From NCBI GenBank assembly GCA_964436825.1, contig CAYTEO010000027.1:1-36773 (forward strand): 36,773 bases of DNA. The letters run 5' to 3'. Below are positions 7,545 through 17,337 of this stretch, piece by piece (within the stretch, counting starts at the first letter, position 1; each line of letters opens with the position of its first letter). A model generated the notes under the pieces. It saw only the letters and a list, made by a program, of their open reading frames with translations. It ran no database searches and was not told where the DNA came from. Origin of the DNA: CAYTEO01 sp964436825. GTDB lineage: Bacteria > Krumholzibacteriota > Krumholzibacteriia > LZORAL124-64-63. Position numbers and translations under genes: made by a program.

Positions 7545-8393
7545 ATGAGCGAAGCGACGAGCCACGATCTGCAACCTCGCGATCTCTACACGCCGACCCT
7601 CGCCACGATCACCGACGTGCGCGAGCTGACGCCCCTGGAGAAGCTCTTCACCGTGGAACTGCCCGGTGGCGAGGAACTGGGACACCACCCGGGCCAGTTC
7701 GTCGAGGTCTCCCTGTTCGGTGTGGGGGAAGGACCGTTTTCCATCTCCTCCTCGCCCACCCTGCGCGGAAAGTTCGAGCTGGGGATCCGGCGCGTGGGCG
7801 TGCTGACCGAGGCCCTCCACCGGCTCGGTCCCGGCGACAAGGTCGGGATCCGCGGGCCGTTCGGCCACGGGTTCGACGTGGACGCCTTCCGCGGCAGGGA
7901 CGTGCTGATCATCGCGGGCGGGATCGGCCTGGTGCCGCTGCGCTCGCTGATCAACTACGTCCTGGACAACCGGTCCGACTTCGGCCGGCTGATCGTCTGC
8001 TACGGCAGCCGCAGCGACCGTGAGCTGCTGTTCACCGACGAGCTGCAGCGCTGGGTCGAGGACCCCGGGGTCGAGTACCACGTCACCGTCGACCACGGCT
8101 CGCCCGACTGGCAGGGCAGGACCGGCGTCATCACGACCCTGATCCCGCCCCTGGAGCTGGACCTGCCCCGCACGTTGGCGGCCATCTGCGGCCCCCCGGT
8201 CATGTACCGGTTCGTCCTGCTGGCCCTGCAGAGCAAGGGGTTGCCCGAGGAGAACATCTACATGTCGTTGGAGCGCCGCATGAAGTGCGGTGTGGGGAAG
8301 TGCGGGCACTGCCAGATCAACCATTCCTACGTCTGCCAGGACGGCCCAGTGTACCACTACCCGGTGCTCAGAGCTCTCCAGGAGGCGCTGTGA
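7545..8393 (+). CDS. hydG: Group 3b [NiFe]-hydrogenase gamma subunit, FAD/NAD(P)-binding protein
   Basis: This 282-aa diaphorase subunit belongs to the ferredoxin-NADP reductase/PyrK-like family. It has an FAD-binding beta-barrel (about residues 15-105, with GPFSISSSP), an NAD(P)-binding domain (about 108-225, with IIAGGIGLVPLRSLI and CGPPVMYRF) and a C-terminal [2Fe-2S] motif CGVGKCGHC...C (Cys248, 253, 256, 264). It exchanges electrons between NAD(P)H and the iron-sulfur chain of the complex. GAGGGAGGGG precedes the ATG at 7545; the much longer upstream open frame is a shadow of hydB. Its TGA overlaps the delta-subunit ATG (TGATG), indicating coupled translation. Confidence 0.93.
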   Translation: MSEATSHDLQPRDLYTPTLATITDVRELTPLEKLFTVELPGGEELGHHPGQFVEVSLFGVGEGPFSISSSPTLRGKFELGIRRVGVLTEALHRLGPGDKVGIRGPFGHGFDVDAFRGRDVLIIAGGIGLVPLRSLINYVLDNRSDFGRLIVCYGSRSDRELLFTDELQRWVEDPGVEYHVTVDHGSPDWQGRTGVITTLIPPLELDLPRTLAAICGPPVMYRFVLLALQSKGLPEENIYMSLERRMKCGVGKCGHCQINHSYVCQDGPVYHYPVLRALQEAL

Positions 8394-9142
8394 TGAGCGG
8401 AAAACCCAGGATCGGCTTCTACGATTTCACCGGCTGCGAGGGTTGCGAGCTGAACCAGCTCAACTTCGAGAACGAGCTGCTGGACATGCTCGAGCACGTC
8501 GAGATCGTCGAGTGGCGGGAGGCGATGGACGACAAGGTGGAGGAGGTGGACATCGCCTTCGTCGAGGGTTCCCTCTCCACGCCCAGCTGCATCGAGCGGA
8601 TCAACGCCATCCGGCGCAAGTGCAAGATCCTGGTGGCCGTCGGCGCCTGCGCCGTCCAGGGCGGGATCAATGCCGTCAAGAACATCCACCCCATCGAGCA
8701 GGTCCGCGAGTACGTCTACGGCGAGGACAAGTACCTCTTCCCCACCCTGCCGGCGCTGCCGCTCTCGGCGGCCGTCAAGGTCGACTACGAGGTGCGCGGC
8801 TGTCCCATGACGCAGGAGGAGTTCCTGCGGGTCTTCACCGCGCTGGTCATGGGCAAGCAGCCGCAGGTCCCCGACCGGGCCGTCTGCACCGACTGCAAGC
8901 TGCGGGAGAACGAGTGCGTCTACGAGAAGGGGATGATCTGCCTGGGGCCGGTGACCCGGGCCGGTTGCAACGCGCGCTGTCCCTCCTTCGGGCAGTACTG
9001 CACCGGCTGCCGGGGCCTGGTCAGCGAGCCGAACCTGGCGGGCATGGAGGAGATCCTCGTCCAGCACGGCCTGTCGGTGGAGGAGGCCCGCAAGCGGTTG
9101 CAACTGTTCAACGCCAATCAGCTCGAGGGGGTGTCCTCATGA
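8393..9142 (+). CDS. hydD: Group 3b [NiFe]-hydrogenase delta (small) subunit
   Basis: The 249-aa small subunit carries iron-sulfur clusters next to the NiFe site. The proximal-cluster motif TGCEGCELNQ (Cys15, Cys18) is followed by GACAVQGGINAVKN and RGCPMTQEEF, which supply the remaining proximal Cys ligands. A Cys-rich C-terminal half (CTDCKLRENECVYEKGMICLG begins it, then CNARCP, YCTGCRGL) can bind further clusters. No Tat signal is present, in keeping with a cytoplasmic group 3 enzyme. The start overlaps the gamma stop codon and CAGGAGG lies upstream. The stop overlaps the alpha-subunit ATG by four bases (ATGA). Confidence 0.94.
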   Translation: MSGKPRIGFYDFTGCEGCELNQLNFENELLDMLEHVEIVEWREAMDDKVEEVDIAFVEGSLSTPSCIERINAIRRKCKILVAVGACAVQGGINAVKNIHPIEQVREYVYGEDKYLFPTLPALPLSAAVKVDYEVRGCPMTQEEFLRVFTALVMGKQPQVPDRAVCTDCKLRENECVYEKGMICLGPVTRAGCNARCPSFGQYCTGCRGLVSEPNLAGMEEILVQHGLSVEEARKRLQLFNANQLEGVSS

Positions 9143-10443
9143 GCCGGAACCTGGAGATCAACGTCGAGCACCTGACCCGGGTCGAGGGGCACGGCAACAT
9201 CGTGGTCAACATGCGCGACGGCGTGCTGGAGAAGGCCCAGCTCGAGATCGTCGAGGCGCCCCGCTACTTCGAGGCGATGCTGCTGGGCCGCAGCTTCCAC
9301 GAGGCGGCCATCATCACCTCGCGCATCTGCGGGATCTGCTCCCTGGGCCACCAGATGACCTCGCTGAAGGCCACCGAGGCGGCCCTGGGGCTGGAGGTCA
9401 GCGAGCAGACCGTCCTGCTGCGCAAGCTGCTGATCCACGGCGCCACCCTGCAGTCGAACATCCTGCACGCCTACTTCCTGGCGGCGCCCGACTTCCTGAA
9501 GGTGGGGTCGGTCTTCCCCCTGATCGACACCCACCCCGAGGTCGTCAAGCGGGCCCTGCGGATGAAGCGACTGGCCAACGACATCAGCGAGTTCGTGGGC
9601 GGCCGGGCCGTCCATCCGATCGCCTGCGTCCCGGGCGGCTTCACGGCCATCCCGACCGAGGCGACCCTGCGCGAGCTGAAGCGGCGGCTGGAGGAGCAGA
9701 TGCTCCCGGACATCCTGGCCACCGTCGAGACGCTGGAGTCCCTGGCCGCGGCCATCCCCGACTTCGAGCGCGAGACCGAGTACATCTCCCTGCGCAGCGA
9801 CGACGACTACGCCCTCTACGACGGCGACATCTGCTCCTCGGACACGGGCCGGGTCCCCGTCTCCGAGTACCGGCGGATGACCAACGAGTTCGTCGTCCCC
9901 CACAGCACGTCCAAGCACGCCCGGGCGAACCGGGACGCCTTCATGGTCGGCGCCCTGGCGCGCTGGAACAACAACCACGACCGCCTCTGTGACCTGGCGC
10001 TGGAGGCGGCGAAGCGCCTGGGCCTGGCGCCGGGCTGCACCAACCCCTTCATGAACACCATCGCCCAGGTGGTGGAGTGCGCCCACTGCACCGTGGACAG
10101 CATTGCCATCATCGACGAGCTGCTCACCCGCGGGCTCAGGGACGAGCAGCCCAACCAGGAGCCGACCCGCTACGGGACCGGCGTGGGGGCCACCGAGGTG
10201 CCGCGGGGCATCCTCTACCACGAGTACACCTACGACCGGCTGGGGAGGATCACCGCCGCCAACTGCATCATCCCCACGGGCCAGAACCTGGAGAACATCG
10301 ACCACGACATGCGGGAGCTGGTGCCCCAGGTGATCGACCGGCCGCAGGAGGAGATCGCCCACTTGCTGGAGATGCTCGTGCGGGCCTACGATCCGTGCAT
10401 CTCCTGCTCGGTGCACATGCTGGACGTGGAGTTCGTGGAGTGA
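9139..10443 (+). CDS. hydA: Group 3b [NiFe]-hydrogenase alpha (large, catalytic) subunit
   Basis: This 434-aa subunit holds the NiFe(CN)2CO active site that splits or makes H2. The two metal-binding ends are intact: L1 motif RICGICSLGHQ (Cys64, Cys67) and L2 motif DPCISCSVH (Cys420, Cys423). HLTRVEGHGN near the N-terminus is the usual family opening. After His426 the protein has only eight more residues (MLDVEFVE), the peptide expected to be removed by the endopeptidase encoded by the next gene. The length and the beta-gamma-delta-alpha order are those of group 3b NADP-linked enzymes of the Pyrococcus hydrogenase I type. The start overlaps the delta-subunit stop. Confidence 0.96.
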   Translation: MSRNLEINVEHLTRVEGHGNIVVNMRDGVLEKAQLEIVEAPRYFEAMLLGRSFHEAAIITSRICGICSLGHQMTSLKATEAALGLEVSEQTVLLRKLLIHGATLQSNILHAYFLAAPDFLKVGSVFPLIDTHPEVVKRALRMKRLANDISEFVGGRAVHPIACVPGGFTAIPTEATLRELKRRLEEQMLPDILATVETLESLAAAIPDFERETEYISLRSDDDYALYDGDICSSDTGRVPVSEYRRMTNEFVVPHSTSKHARANRDAFMVGALARWNNNHDRLCDLALEAAKRLGLAPGCTNPFMNTIAQVVECAHCTVDSIAIIDELLTRGLRDEQPNQEPTRYGTGVGATEVPRGILYHEYTYDRLGRITAANCIIPTGQNLENIDHDMRELVPQVIDRPQEEIAHLLEMLVRAYDPCISCSVHMLDVEFVE

Positions 10444-10445
10444 CG

Positions 10446-10922
10446 ATGCGGATCCTGGCGGTGGGCAACGAGGCCTGCGGCGACGACGGGGTGGGGGCGG
10501 CCGTCCTGGCGACCATCCGCAGCGAGGGGCTGCTGCCCGGGGCGGAACTGGTCGACGCCGGCCTGGATCCCCTGGCGCTCGTCGACCGCCTGGCGCCCGA
10601 CGAGCTGAACGTCGTCGTCGACGCGGCGCGGATGGGGGAGGCGCCGGGCACGGTCCGGCGCTTCACCCCCGACCAGCTGCGGCTGCGCCCGTGGCGCGAC
10701 CGGCTCTCGGCCCACGGGATCGGCCTGCCCGAGGCGCTGGCCCTGGCCGAGGTGGTGGGCAGCCTGCCCGAACGCCTGGTCATCATCGGCGTGGAACCGG
10801 AACGGACGGAGATCGGACAGGGGCTGTCGCCCGCCGTGGCGGGGGCGGTCCCCGAGGTGATCGCGATCATTGCAGCGGAGGTGGACGGCCATGCAGCGGA
10901 CCATCCTGGTCATCGACGATGA
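10446..10922 (+). CDS. Hydrogenase maturation protease (HyaD/HycI family)
   Basis: A 158-aa nickel-dependent endopeptidase that should cut the C-terminal tail from the large subunit once NiFe cofactor insertion is complete. The N-terminal MRILAVGNEACGDDGVG matches the family GNxxxxDDGxG motif, and VDAG, VVVDAA and a C-terminal ISxxG-like region (here SAHGIGLPEAL) follow the expected order. Length is normal. The ATG is two bases after the alpha-subunit stop. Its 3' end overlaps the response-regulator gene by 32 bases, so the last residues (HAADHPGHRR) may be dispensable. Confidence 0.92.
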   Translation: MRILAVGNEACGDDGVGAAVLATIRSEGLLPGAELVDAGLDPLALVDRLAPDELNVVVDAARMGEAPGTVRRFTPDQLRLRPWRDRLSAHGIGLPEALALAEVVGSLPERLVIIGVEPERTEIGQGLSPAVAGAVPEVIAIIAAEVDGHAADHPGHRR

Positions 10923-11283
10923 CATCGACCTGGTGGAGATCATCCGGGTCACCCTCGAGAACGAGGGGTACCGGGTCCTCGACGCCCAGACCGGCGAGCA
11001 GGGCCTGGAACTGGCTCGCAGGGAGCACCCCGACCTGATCCTGCTCGACGTCATGATGAACGACATCGACGAGGGGTTCCAGGTGGCCTACCGGTTGCGG
11101 GGGGGGCGCGAGACCGCGGACATCCCCATCATCATGCTGACGGCCGTGGCCGACCAGACCGGTTACCGGTTCGATCCCGACCGCGACGCGGAATTCCTCC
11201 CGGTGGACGCCTACCTGGAGAAACCGGTCGGCCCCCGCAAGCTGCTGGACGTCGTCCGCGAGAACCTGCCGGCCCAGGCGTGA
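10891..11283 (+). CDS. Single-domain response regulator (CheY-like receiver)
   Basis: A 130-aa stand-alone receiver domain. The acidic pocket (IDDD, residues 9-11), phosphoacceptor Asp53 in LILLDVMM, Thr84 in IIMLTAV and Lys111 in YLEKPV are all present. No DNA-binding or other output domain follows, so it probably passes the signal by protein contact or phosphotransfer. The ATG at 10891 has GGAGGTGG upstream; an earlier TTG at 10870 lies inside the protease gene and is less likely. The gene is followed after seven bases by the histidine kinase, its likely partner. Location within the hydrogenase operon suggests a role in hydrogenase expression or activity, which is inference. Confidence 0.93.
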   Translation: MQRTILVIDDDIDLVEIIRVTLENEGYRVLDAQTGEQGLELARREHPDLILLDVMMNDIDEGFQVAYRLRGGRETADIPIIMLTAVADQTGYRFDPDRDAEFLPVDAYLEKPVGPRKLLDVVRENLPAQA

Positions 11284-11290
11284 AGCGGTC

Positions 11291-12694
11291 ATGGAAGACG
11301 ACGGCATGACCACCGACGCCGGCTTCCGCTTCGTCACGGCGGAGTCGTTGCGGCGCCGCAGCCGCTGGTTCGTGGCCATGCGCTGGTTCGCGGCGGCGGG
11401 GGCGCTCCTGCTGGCCGTCCTCGCCATTCCGGTGGGGGGACTGGAGCTGCCCCTGGGTCGGATCCTGCTGATCCTGCTGCTGCTGCTGGCCGCCAACCTC
11501 GTCTTCCACCAGCGCAACCGGCGCGCCCCGGCCGTCGCAGTGGAGGAGGAGACCCGCTGGTTGAAGTACCAGATGGTCAGCGACCTCTTCCTGCTGGCGG
11601 CGCTGATGCACCTGAGTGGCGGGATCGAGAATCCCCTGCAGCTGCTGTTCATCGTCCACGTGATCATCGCCGGCCTGCTGCTGCGGGGGCGGGACGTGCT
11701 GGGAATCGCCCTGATGGCGGGGCTGCTGTTCACCGCCGTCGCCGTCGGGGAGCACGTCCACCTGCTCCACCACCACCACCTGCTGGGCCGCGATCCCCGG
11801 GCCCACAGCCTCCCCTTCCTGCTGCTGGACCTGGCCGTCTTCTGGGTGGTCCTGGCCGTCTGCACGGTGATGGCCCTGTCGATCATGAACCGCCACCGCG
11901 CCATCCGCGACGAGCTGCTGGAGCAGCACCGTCGCCTGGTGGCGGCCGACCACGCCAAGATGGACTTCTTCCGCTTCGTGACCCACGAGCTGAAGAACCC
12001 GGTCATCACGGCCCAGAGCGCCATCGAGGCCGTCCTGCAGATCGAGGGGCCGCGCCTGTCGGACTCGGCACGCGACATGCTGGAGCGGTCCCGGCAGCGC
12101 CTGGCCCAGGCCACCGACATCGTCAAGGACCTGGCTGATCTGACCCGCGGCCGGCTGGACGCCGAGCGCGAGAGCAGCCGCGTCGATGTGCGCCTGGTCG
12201 TCGAGGACGTCCTGGCGGGACAGGGCGAGCTGATCGCCAGGCGGGGACTGGTGGTCGAGAAGCGCCTGCCCGACCGGCCGGTCGTCCTGGTGACCAGTCC
12301 CACCTCGGTGGAGAAGATCGTCCTGAACCTGGTCAGCAACGCCGTTCGCTACAACCGCGAGGGCGGCCTGCTGCTCGTGGCGGTGGAGGACCGGGGCGAC
12401 GAGGTCGTCCTGACCGTCGCCGACGAGGGGATCGGGATCGCCCCGCAGGACCGCGAGAAGATCTTCGACGAGTTCTACCGCGCGCCGGCGGCCAAGAAGA
12501 TCTCCAACCTGGGGACCGGCCTGGGGCTGCCGATCGTCAAGCGGTTCGTCGATCAGCTCGGCGGCCGCATCGAGCTGCACAGCGTCGTCGGCGACGGGAC
12601 GACCTTCCACGTCCACCTGCCGCGGCGGGAAGAGGCGACCGGTCGGGGGAACGGCGGTGCCGGCGACGGCGCCCCGCCGGCCGTCACGGGATAG
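11291..12694 (+). CDS. Membrane histidine kinase with RegB-like GGxxNP motif
   Basis: This 467-aa sensor kinase has about six transmembrane helices in the first 205 residues. They are followed by a dimerisation/phosphoacceptor domain with the H-box FFRFVTHELKNPV (His232) and a C-terminal ATPase domain with N-box LNLVSNAVRYN, G1 DEGIGIAPQDREKIF and G2 GTGLGLPIVKRF. Between two helices lies SGGIENPLQLLF (Gly110-Pro115). It resembles the GGxxNPF segment that binds quinone in the RegB/PrrB redox kinases, with Leu in place of the final Phe. A His-rich loop (HVHLLHHHHLLG) follows. A second in-frame ATG at 11306, with GGAAG upstream, is an equally possible start. It probably phosphorylates the preceding receiver protein. 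Confidence 0.93.
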   Translation: MEDDGMTTDAGFRFVTAESLRRRSRWFVAMRWFAAAGALLLAVLAIPVGGLELPLGRILLILLLLLAANLVFHQRNRRAPAVAVEEETRWLKYQMVSDLFLLAALMHLSGGIENPLQLLFIVHVIIAGLLLRGRDVLGIALMAGLLFTAVAVGEHVHLLHHHHLLGRDPRAHSLPFLLLDLAVFWVVLAVCTVMALSIMNRHRAIRDELLEQHRRLVAADHAKMDFFRFVTHELKNPVITAQSAIEAVLQIEGPRLSDSARDMLERSRQRLAQATDIVKDLADLTRGRLDAERESSRVDVRLVVEDVLAGQGELIARRGLVVEKRLPDRPVVLVTSPTSVEKIVLNLVSNAVRYNREGGLLLVAVEDRGDEVVLTVADEGIGIAPQDREKIFDEFYRAPAAKKISNLGTGLGLPIVKRFVDQLGGRIELHSVVGDGTTFHVHLPRREEATGRGNGGAGDGAPPAVTG

Positions 12695-13118
12695 GGGGGG
12701 ACGATGGACGACAGGATTCCCTGCGGCGGTCTGCTGGAGAAGGCCAGGCAGTGCCTGGTCAAGGTCCACGGCTTCGCGTGGCGTCCGGGGGAATCGTGCG
12801 GCGTGCTGTCCCTGTTCGGCGCCGGCGCCATCCCCCTGTCGTTCCTGAACATCGGCACCGGCGACGACGACCTGCTGAGCATGACTCTCTGCTTCGGGGC
12901 CGACCGGTTGCCGCAGGCGCGGCCCCTGGTGGGGCGGATCGAAGCGTTGTTCCGGCCCCGGTCGGTGACCGTCGTCGAGGACGTGACGATCCTGACGGTC
13001 TACGGTCCCCACTTCGGCGAGAAGCACGCCCTGGCCAGCGAGGCCTTCTCCGCCCTCTGCCGCGAGTCCGTTCGCGTCCTCGCCGTCTGCTCCTCGATCA
13101 ACAGCATCTCCATCGTCG

Positions 13119-14582
<1,464 letters not shown>

Positions 14583-14657
14583 GCGGGGAAGATAGTCCCC
14601 TTCGGTGCGTCGGGCGAGCGGTGGCGTCCCGGCCGCCGTTGCCGGCCCGGTGCCCGA

Positions 14658-15713
14658 TCAGCAGATCCGCGGCAGCTGCAACCCCAGCGGCATGTCGACG
14701 ATCCGCTCCACGCCCAGGGCCGTGCGCAGGGTGACCATCCCGGCGTGGTCCGCGGTGACGGCGCCGACGATCGCCGCGTCGCGGCCCAGCGGGTGGGACC
14801 GCAGGGCGGCCAGGGCGGCGTCGGCGGCGTCGGCGGCGACCACGGCCACCAGTTTTCCCTCGTTGGCCACGGCCAGGGGGTCGAAGCCCAGGATCTCGCA
14901 GGCGGCCTGCACGTCGTCCCGCACCGGGATGCTCCCCTCCTCCAGGACGATTCCCACGCCGGCCGCGGCGGCGAACTCGTTGAGGGTCGTCGCCAGCCCG
15001 CCCCGGGTCGGGTCGCGCATGGTCCGCAGCCGTCCGTCGGGGCAGGCGTCCAGCAGGGCGGCCGCCAGATCGTGCAGCGGTGCGGTGTCGCTGGCGATCG
15101 TGGCGCGGAAGGAGAGCTCCTCGCGCGTCGCCATGATGGCCATGCCGTGGTCGGCGATCGTCCCGGAGACCAGGACCGCGTCGCCGGGCCGGATCCGGTC
15201 GGCGCCCAGGACGACGCCGTCGGGGACGACGCCGATGCCGCTGGTGTTGATGAACATCCCGTCGCCGTGGCCGCGGTCGACGACCTTGGTGTCCCCGGTG
15301 ACGATCCGCACCCCCGCCCGCCGGGCGGCGGCGGCCATGCTGTCGAGGATCCGCTCCAGCGTGGCCAGCGGCAGTCCCTCCTCCAGGATCAGGCCGACCG
15401 ACAGGTACAGGGGGCGCGCCCCGCCCATGGCCAGGTCGTTGACCGTCCCGTTGACGGCCAGCTCGCCGATGTCCCCGCCGGGGAACTCCAGGGGCGAGAC
15501 GACGAAGGTGTCGGTGCTGAAGGCCAGCCGTCCGGCCGGGACCTCCAGGATCGCCTGGTCCTCCAGGCGGTCCAGCTGCGGGTTGCCGAAGCGGGGCAGC
15601 AGGTGGCGGGCGATCAGCTCGCCGGACAGCCGCCCGCCGGCCCCGTGGGCCAGCTGGATGGTGTCGTGGTCGGTCAGCGGCAGGGGACAGGAGAGGTCGT
15701 CGATGTCGGCCAT
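14658..15713 (-). CDS. hypE: Hydrogenase maturation protein HypE (carbamoyl dehydratase)
   Basis: HypE receives a carbamoyl group from HypF on its C-terminal Cys and dehydrates it with ATP to the thiocyanate that provides the CN ligands of the NiFe site. The 351-aa protein is a PurM-like ATPase with LAHGAGGRLSGELI at the N-terminus, STDTFVVSPLEFPGGDIG, VNDLAMGGARP, TGDTKVV and MRDPTRGGLATTLNEFA. It ends in the diagnostic LPRIC, so the acceptor Cys351 is intact. The ATG at 15713 overlaps the hypD stop (TGATG) and has GGAGG upstream, so the longer in-frame extension is rejected. Confidence 0.97.
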   Translation of the reverse strand: MADIDDLSCPLPLTDHDTIQLAHGAGGRLSGELIARHLLPRFGNPQLDRLEDQAILEVPAGRLAFSTDTFVVSPLEFPGGDIGELAVNGTVNDLAMGGARPLYLSVGLILEEGLPLATLERILDSMAAAARRAGVRIVTGDTKVVDRGHGDGMFINTSGIGVVPDGVVLGADRIRPGDAVLVSGTIADHGMAIMATREELSFRATIASDTAPLHDLAAALLDACPDGRLRTMRDPTRGGLATTLNEFAAAAGVGIVLEEGSIPVRDDVQAACEILGFDPLAVANEGKLVAVVAADAADAALAALRSHPLGRDAAIVGAVTADHAGMVTLRTALGVERIVDMPLGLQLPRIC

Positions 15714-16813
15714 CACGTCCTCCGAGGTTCGGGCCGGTGGTAGCGGTAGTAGGCGGCACAGGCGCCCTCGCTGCTGACCATGGTCGCGCCAAGGGGGGTC
15801 GACGGCGTGCAGTCGGTCCCGAAGGCGGGACACTCGGGCGGCTTGCTCAGCCCCTGCAGGATCCGGCCGCTGATGCAGACGACCGGCTCCGTCGGCGCGA
15901 TCTCACCCACGTCGAACCGTCGCTCGGCGTCGAAGGCGGCGTACTGCTCGCGCAGGCGCAGGCCGCTGCGGGGGATGACCCCCAGCCCGCGCCAGGGGCG
16001 GTCGCAGACCTCGAACACCTCGTCGACGACGGCCCGGGCGGCGGGGTTGCCGTCGCGGCGGACGGCCCGCCCGTAACGGTTGACCACGCCGTGCTCGCCC
16101 CTTTCGAGCATCTCGACGCAGGCCAGCAGGCCCTGCAGCAGGTCGACGGGCTCGAAGCCGGTCGGGACGATCGGCACCCGGAAGCGGGCGGCCAGCTCCT
16201 CGTACTCGGTCCAGCCCATGATCGTGCAGACGTGTCCGGCGGCCAGGAAACCCTGCACGCGGTTGCGGGGAGAGGAGAGGATGGCCGCCATGGCCGGCGG
16301 CACCAGGACGTGGCTGACCAGCAGGCTGAAGTTCTCCAGCCCCTCGGCGGCGGCCTGGCGGACCGCCATGGCGTTGCCGGGGGCGGTGGTCTCGAAACCG
16401 ACGGCCAGGAAGACGACCTCGCGGTCCGGGTTGGCGCGGGCCAGCTTCAGCGCCTCCAGGGGGGAGTAGACGACCCGCACGTCGCCGCCGCGGGACTTGA
16501 CCTGCAGCAGATCGCCCTTGCTGCCCGGGACCCGCAGCATGTCGCCGAAGCTGGTGAACAGGACCCCCGGCCGGGAGGCGATGGCCAGGGCCCGGTCGAT
16601 CGTCTCCAGGGGGGTGACGCAGACGGGACAGCCGGGACCGTGGACCAGGGTGATCTGCTCCGGGAGGAGCCGGTCGATGCCGTGGCGCAGCAGGGCGTGG
16701 GTCTGCCCGCCGCAGATCTCCATGATCGTCCAGGGCCGGGTCACGGCGGCACGGATCTGCTCCAGCAGCGCCCGGGCCAGCTCGGGGTCGCGGTACTCGT
16801 CCAGGAACTTCAC
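15713..16813 (-). CDS. hypD: Hydrogenase maturation protein HypD
   Basis: HypD, with HypC, is the scaffold on which the Fe(CN)2CO unit is assembled. The 366-aa protein has the conserved Cys residues at the expected spacing: Cys34 in MEICGGQTH and Cys62/Cys65 in HGPGCPVCVTP. FLAVGFETTAPGNAMA and VPTGFEPVDLL follow, and a C-terminal Cys-rich region (PECPAFGTDC, SSEGACAAYY) supplies [4Fe-4S] ligands. The start is the GTG giving VKFLDEYRD, which overlaps the hypC stop by four bases (GTGA); translation upstream of it is only a shadow of hypC. Confidence 0.97.
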   Translation of the reverse strand: MKFLDEYRDPELARALLEQIRAAVTRPWTIMEICGGQTHALLRHGIDRLLPEQITLVHGPGCPVCVTPLETIDRALAIASRPGVLFTSFGDMLRVPGSKGDLLQVKSRGGDVRVVYSPLEALKLARANPDREVVFLAVGFETTAPGNAMAVRQAAAEGLENFSLLVSHVLVPPAMAAILSSPRNRVQGFLAAGHVCTIMGWTEYEELAARFRVPIVPTGFEPVDLLQGLLACVEMLERGEHGVVNRYGRAVRRDGNPAARAVVDEVFEVCDRPWRGLGVIPRSGLRLREQYAAFDAERRFDVGEIAPTEPVVCISGRILQGLSKPPECPAFGTDCTPSTPLGATMVSSEGACAAYYRYHRPEPRRT

Positions 16814-17121
16814 GATGCGCCCCCCCGGTTGCCGTCCGCCGGGGTCCCGTCCGCCGCCTCGCCGGCACCACCGTCGGCCCTCAGGTCGGCCTCCAGGTGG
16901 GCGTTCAGCTCGGTCAGCAGTTCCAGGGAGCGGCGGGCCTCCTCCTCGTCCACCACCTGCAGGGCAAAGCCGGCGTGGACCAGGACGTACTGGCCCACCT
17001 CGACCTCGGGGACGTAGGCCAGGCAGGCCGTGTTCTCCGCCCCGGCGTAGTCGATCCGGCCCATGGTCAGGCCGCCCTCCTCGAAGATCTCGACGACGCG
17101 GCCCGGGATGGCTAGGCACAT
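16810..17121 (-). CDS. hypC: Hydrogenase maturation chaperone HypC
   Basis: HypC binds HypD and delivers the iron with its diatomic ligands to the hydrogenase large subunit. MCLAIPGRVVEI with the essential Cys2 is intact, followed by the small OB-like beta-barrel (VGQYVLVHAGFALQ). At 103 aa it is longer than most HypC proteins because of a low-complexity Gly/Ala/Asp tail after about residue 82. It heads the hypC-hypD-hypE unit and has AAAGGA before the ATG and a good promoter 32 bases upstream. Confidence 0.96.
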   Translation of the reverse strand: MCLAIPGRVVEIFEEGGLTMGRIDYAGAENTACLAYVPEVEVGQYVLVHAGFALQVVDEEEARRSLELLTELNAHLEADLRADGGAGEAADGTPADGNRGGAS

Positions 17122-17152
17122 GTGCGGTTCCTTTCGTCGCAGGTCCCTGACA

Positions 17153-17180
17153 AAGATAGCCGGGTTCCGTGAAATGTCTA
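17153..17180 (-). promoter_or_regulatory. Promoter of the hypCDE(-pabB) unit
   Basis: Reading the - strand, TAGACA (17180-17175, 5 of 6 matches) and TATCTT (17158-17153, 4 of 6) are 16 bases apart. The -10 box ends 31 bases before the hypC start codon. Confidence 0.55.
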
Positions 17181-17261
17181 ACAGGCGAGTGGTGTCACTG
17201 AAAATGTGTCCGGACCGTATGCTGCAGCAGCGGGGCGTGTTAACCGATCCGGCCCACTTCC

Positions 17262-17291
17262 TTGACGAAGGCAGCGGGGGATCTCTACACT
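17262..17291 (+). promoter_or_regulatory. Promoter of the unknown membrane-protein pair
   Basis: TTGACG at 17262-17267 (5 of 6) and TACACT at 17286-17291 (4 of 6) are 18 bases apart, with the -10 box ending 46 bases before the ATG at 17338. The promoter is divergent from the hypC promoter. Confidence 0.55.
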
Positions 17292-17337
17292 GCGGACGAT
17301 CTCACCTCCCGCAGACCATATTCGATGGAGGCGCTCC

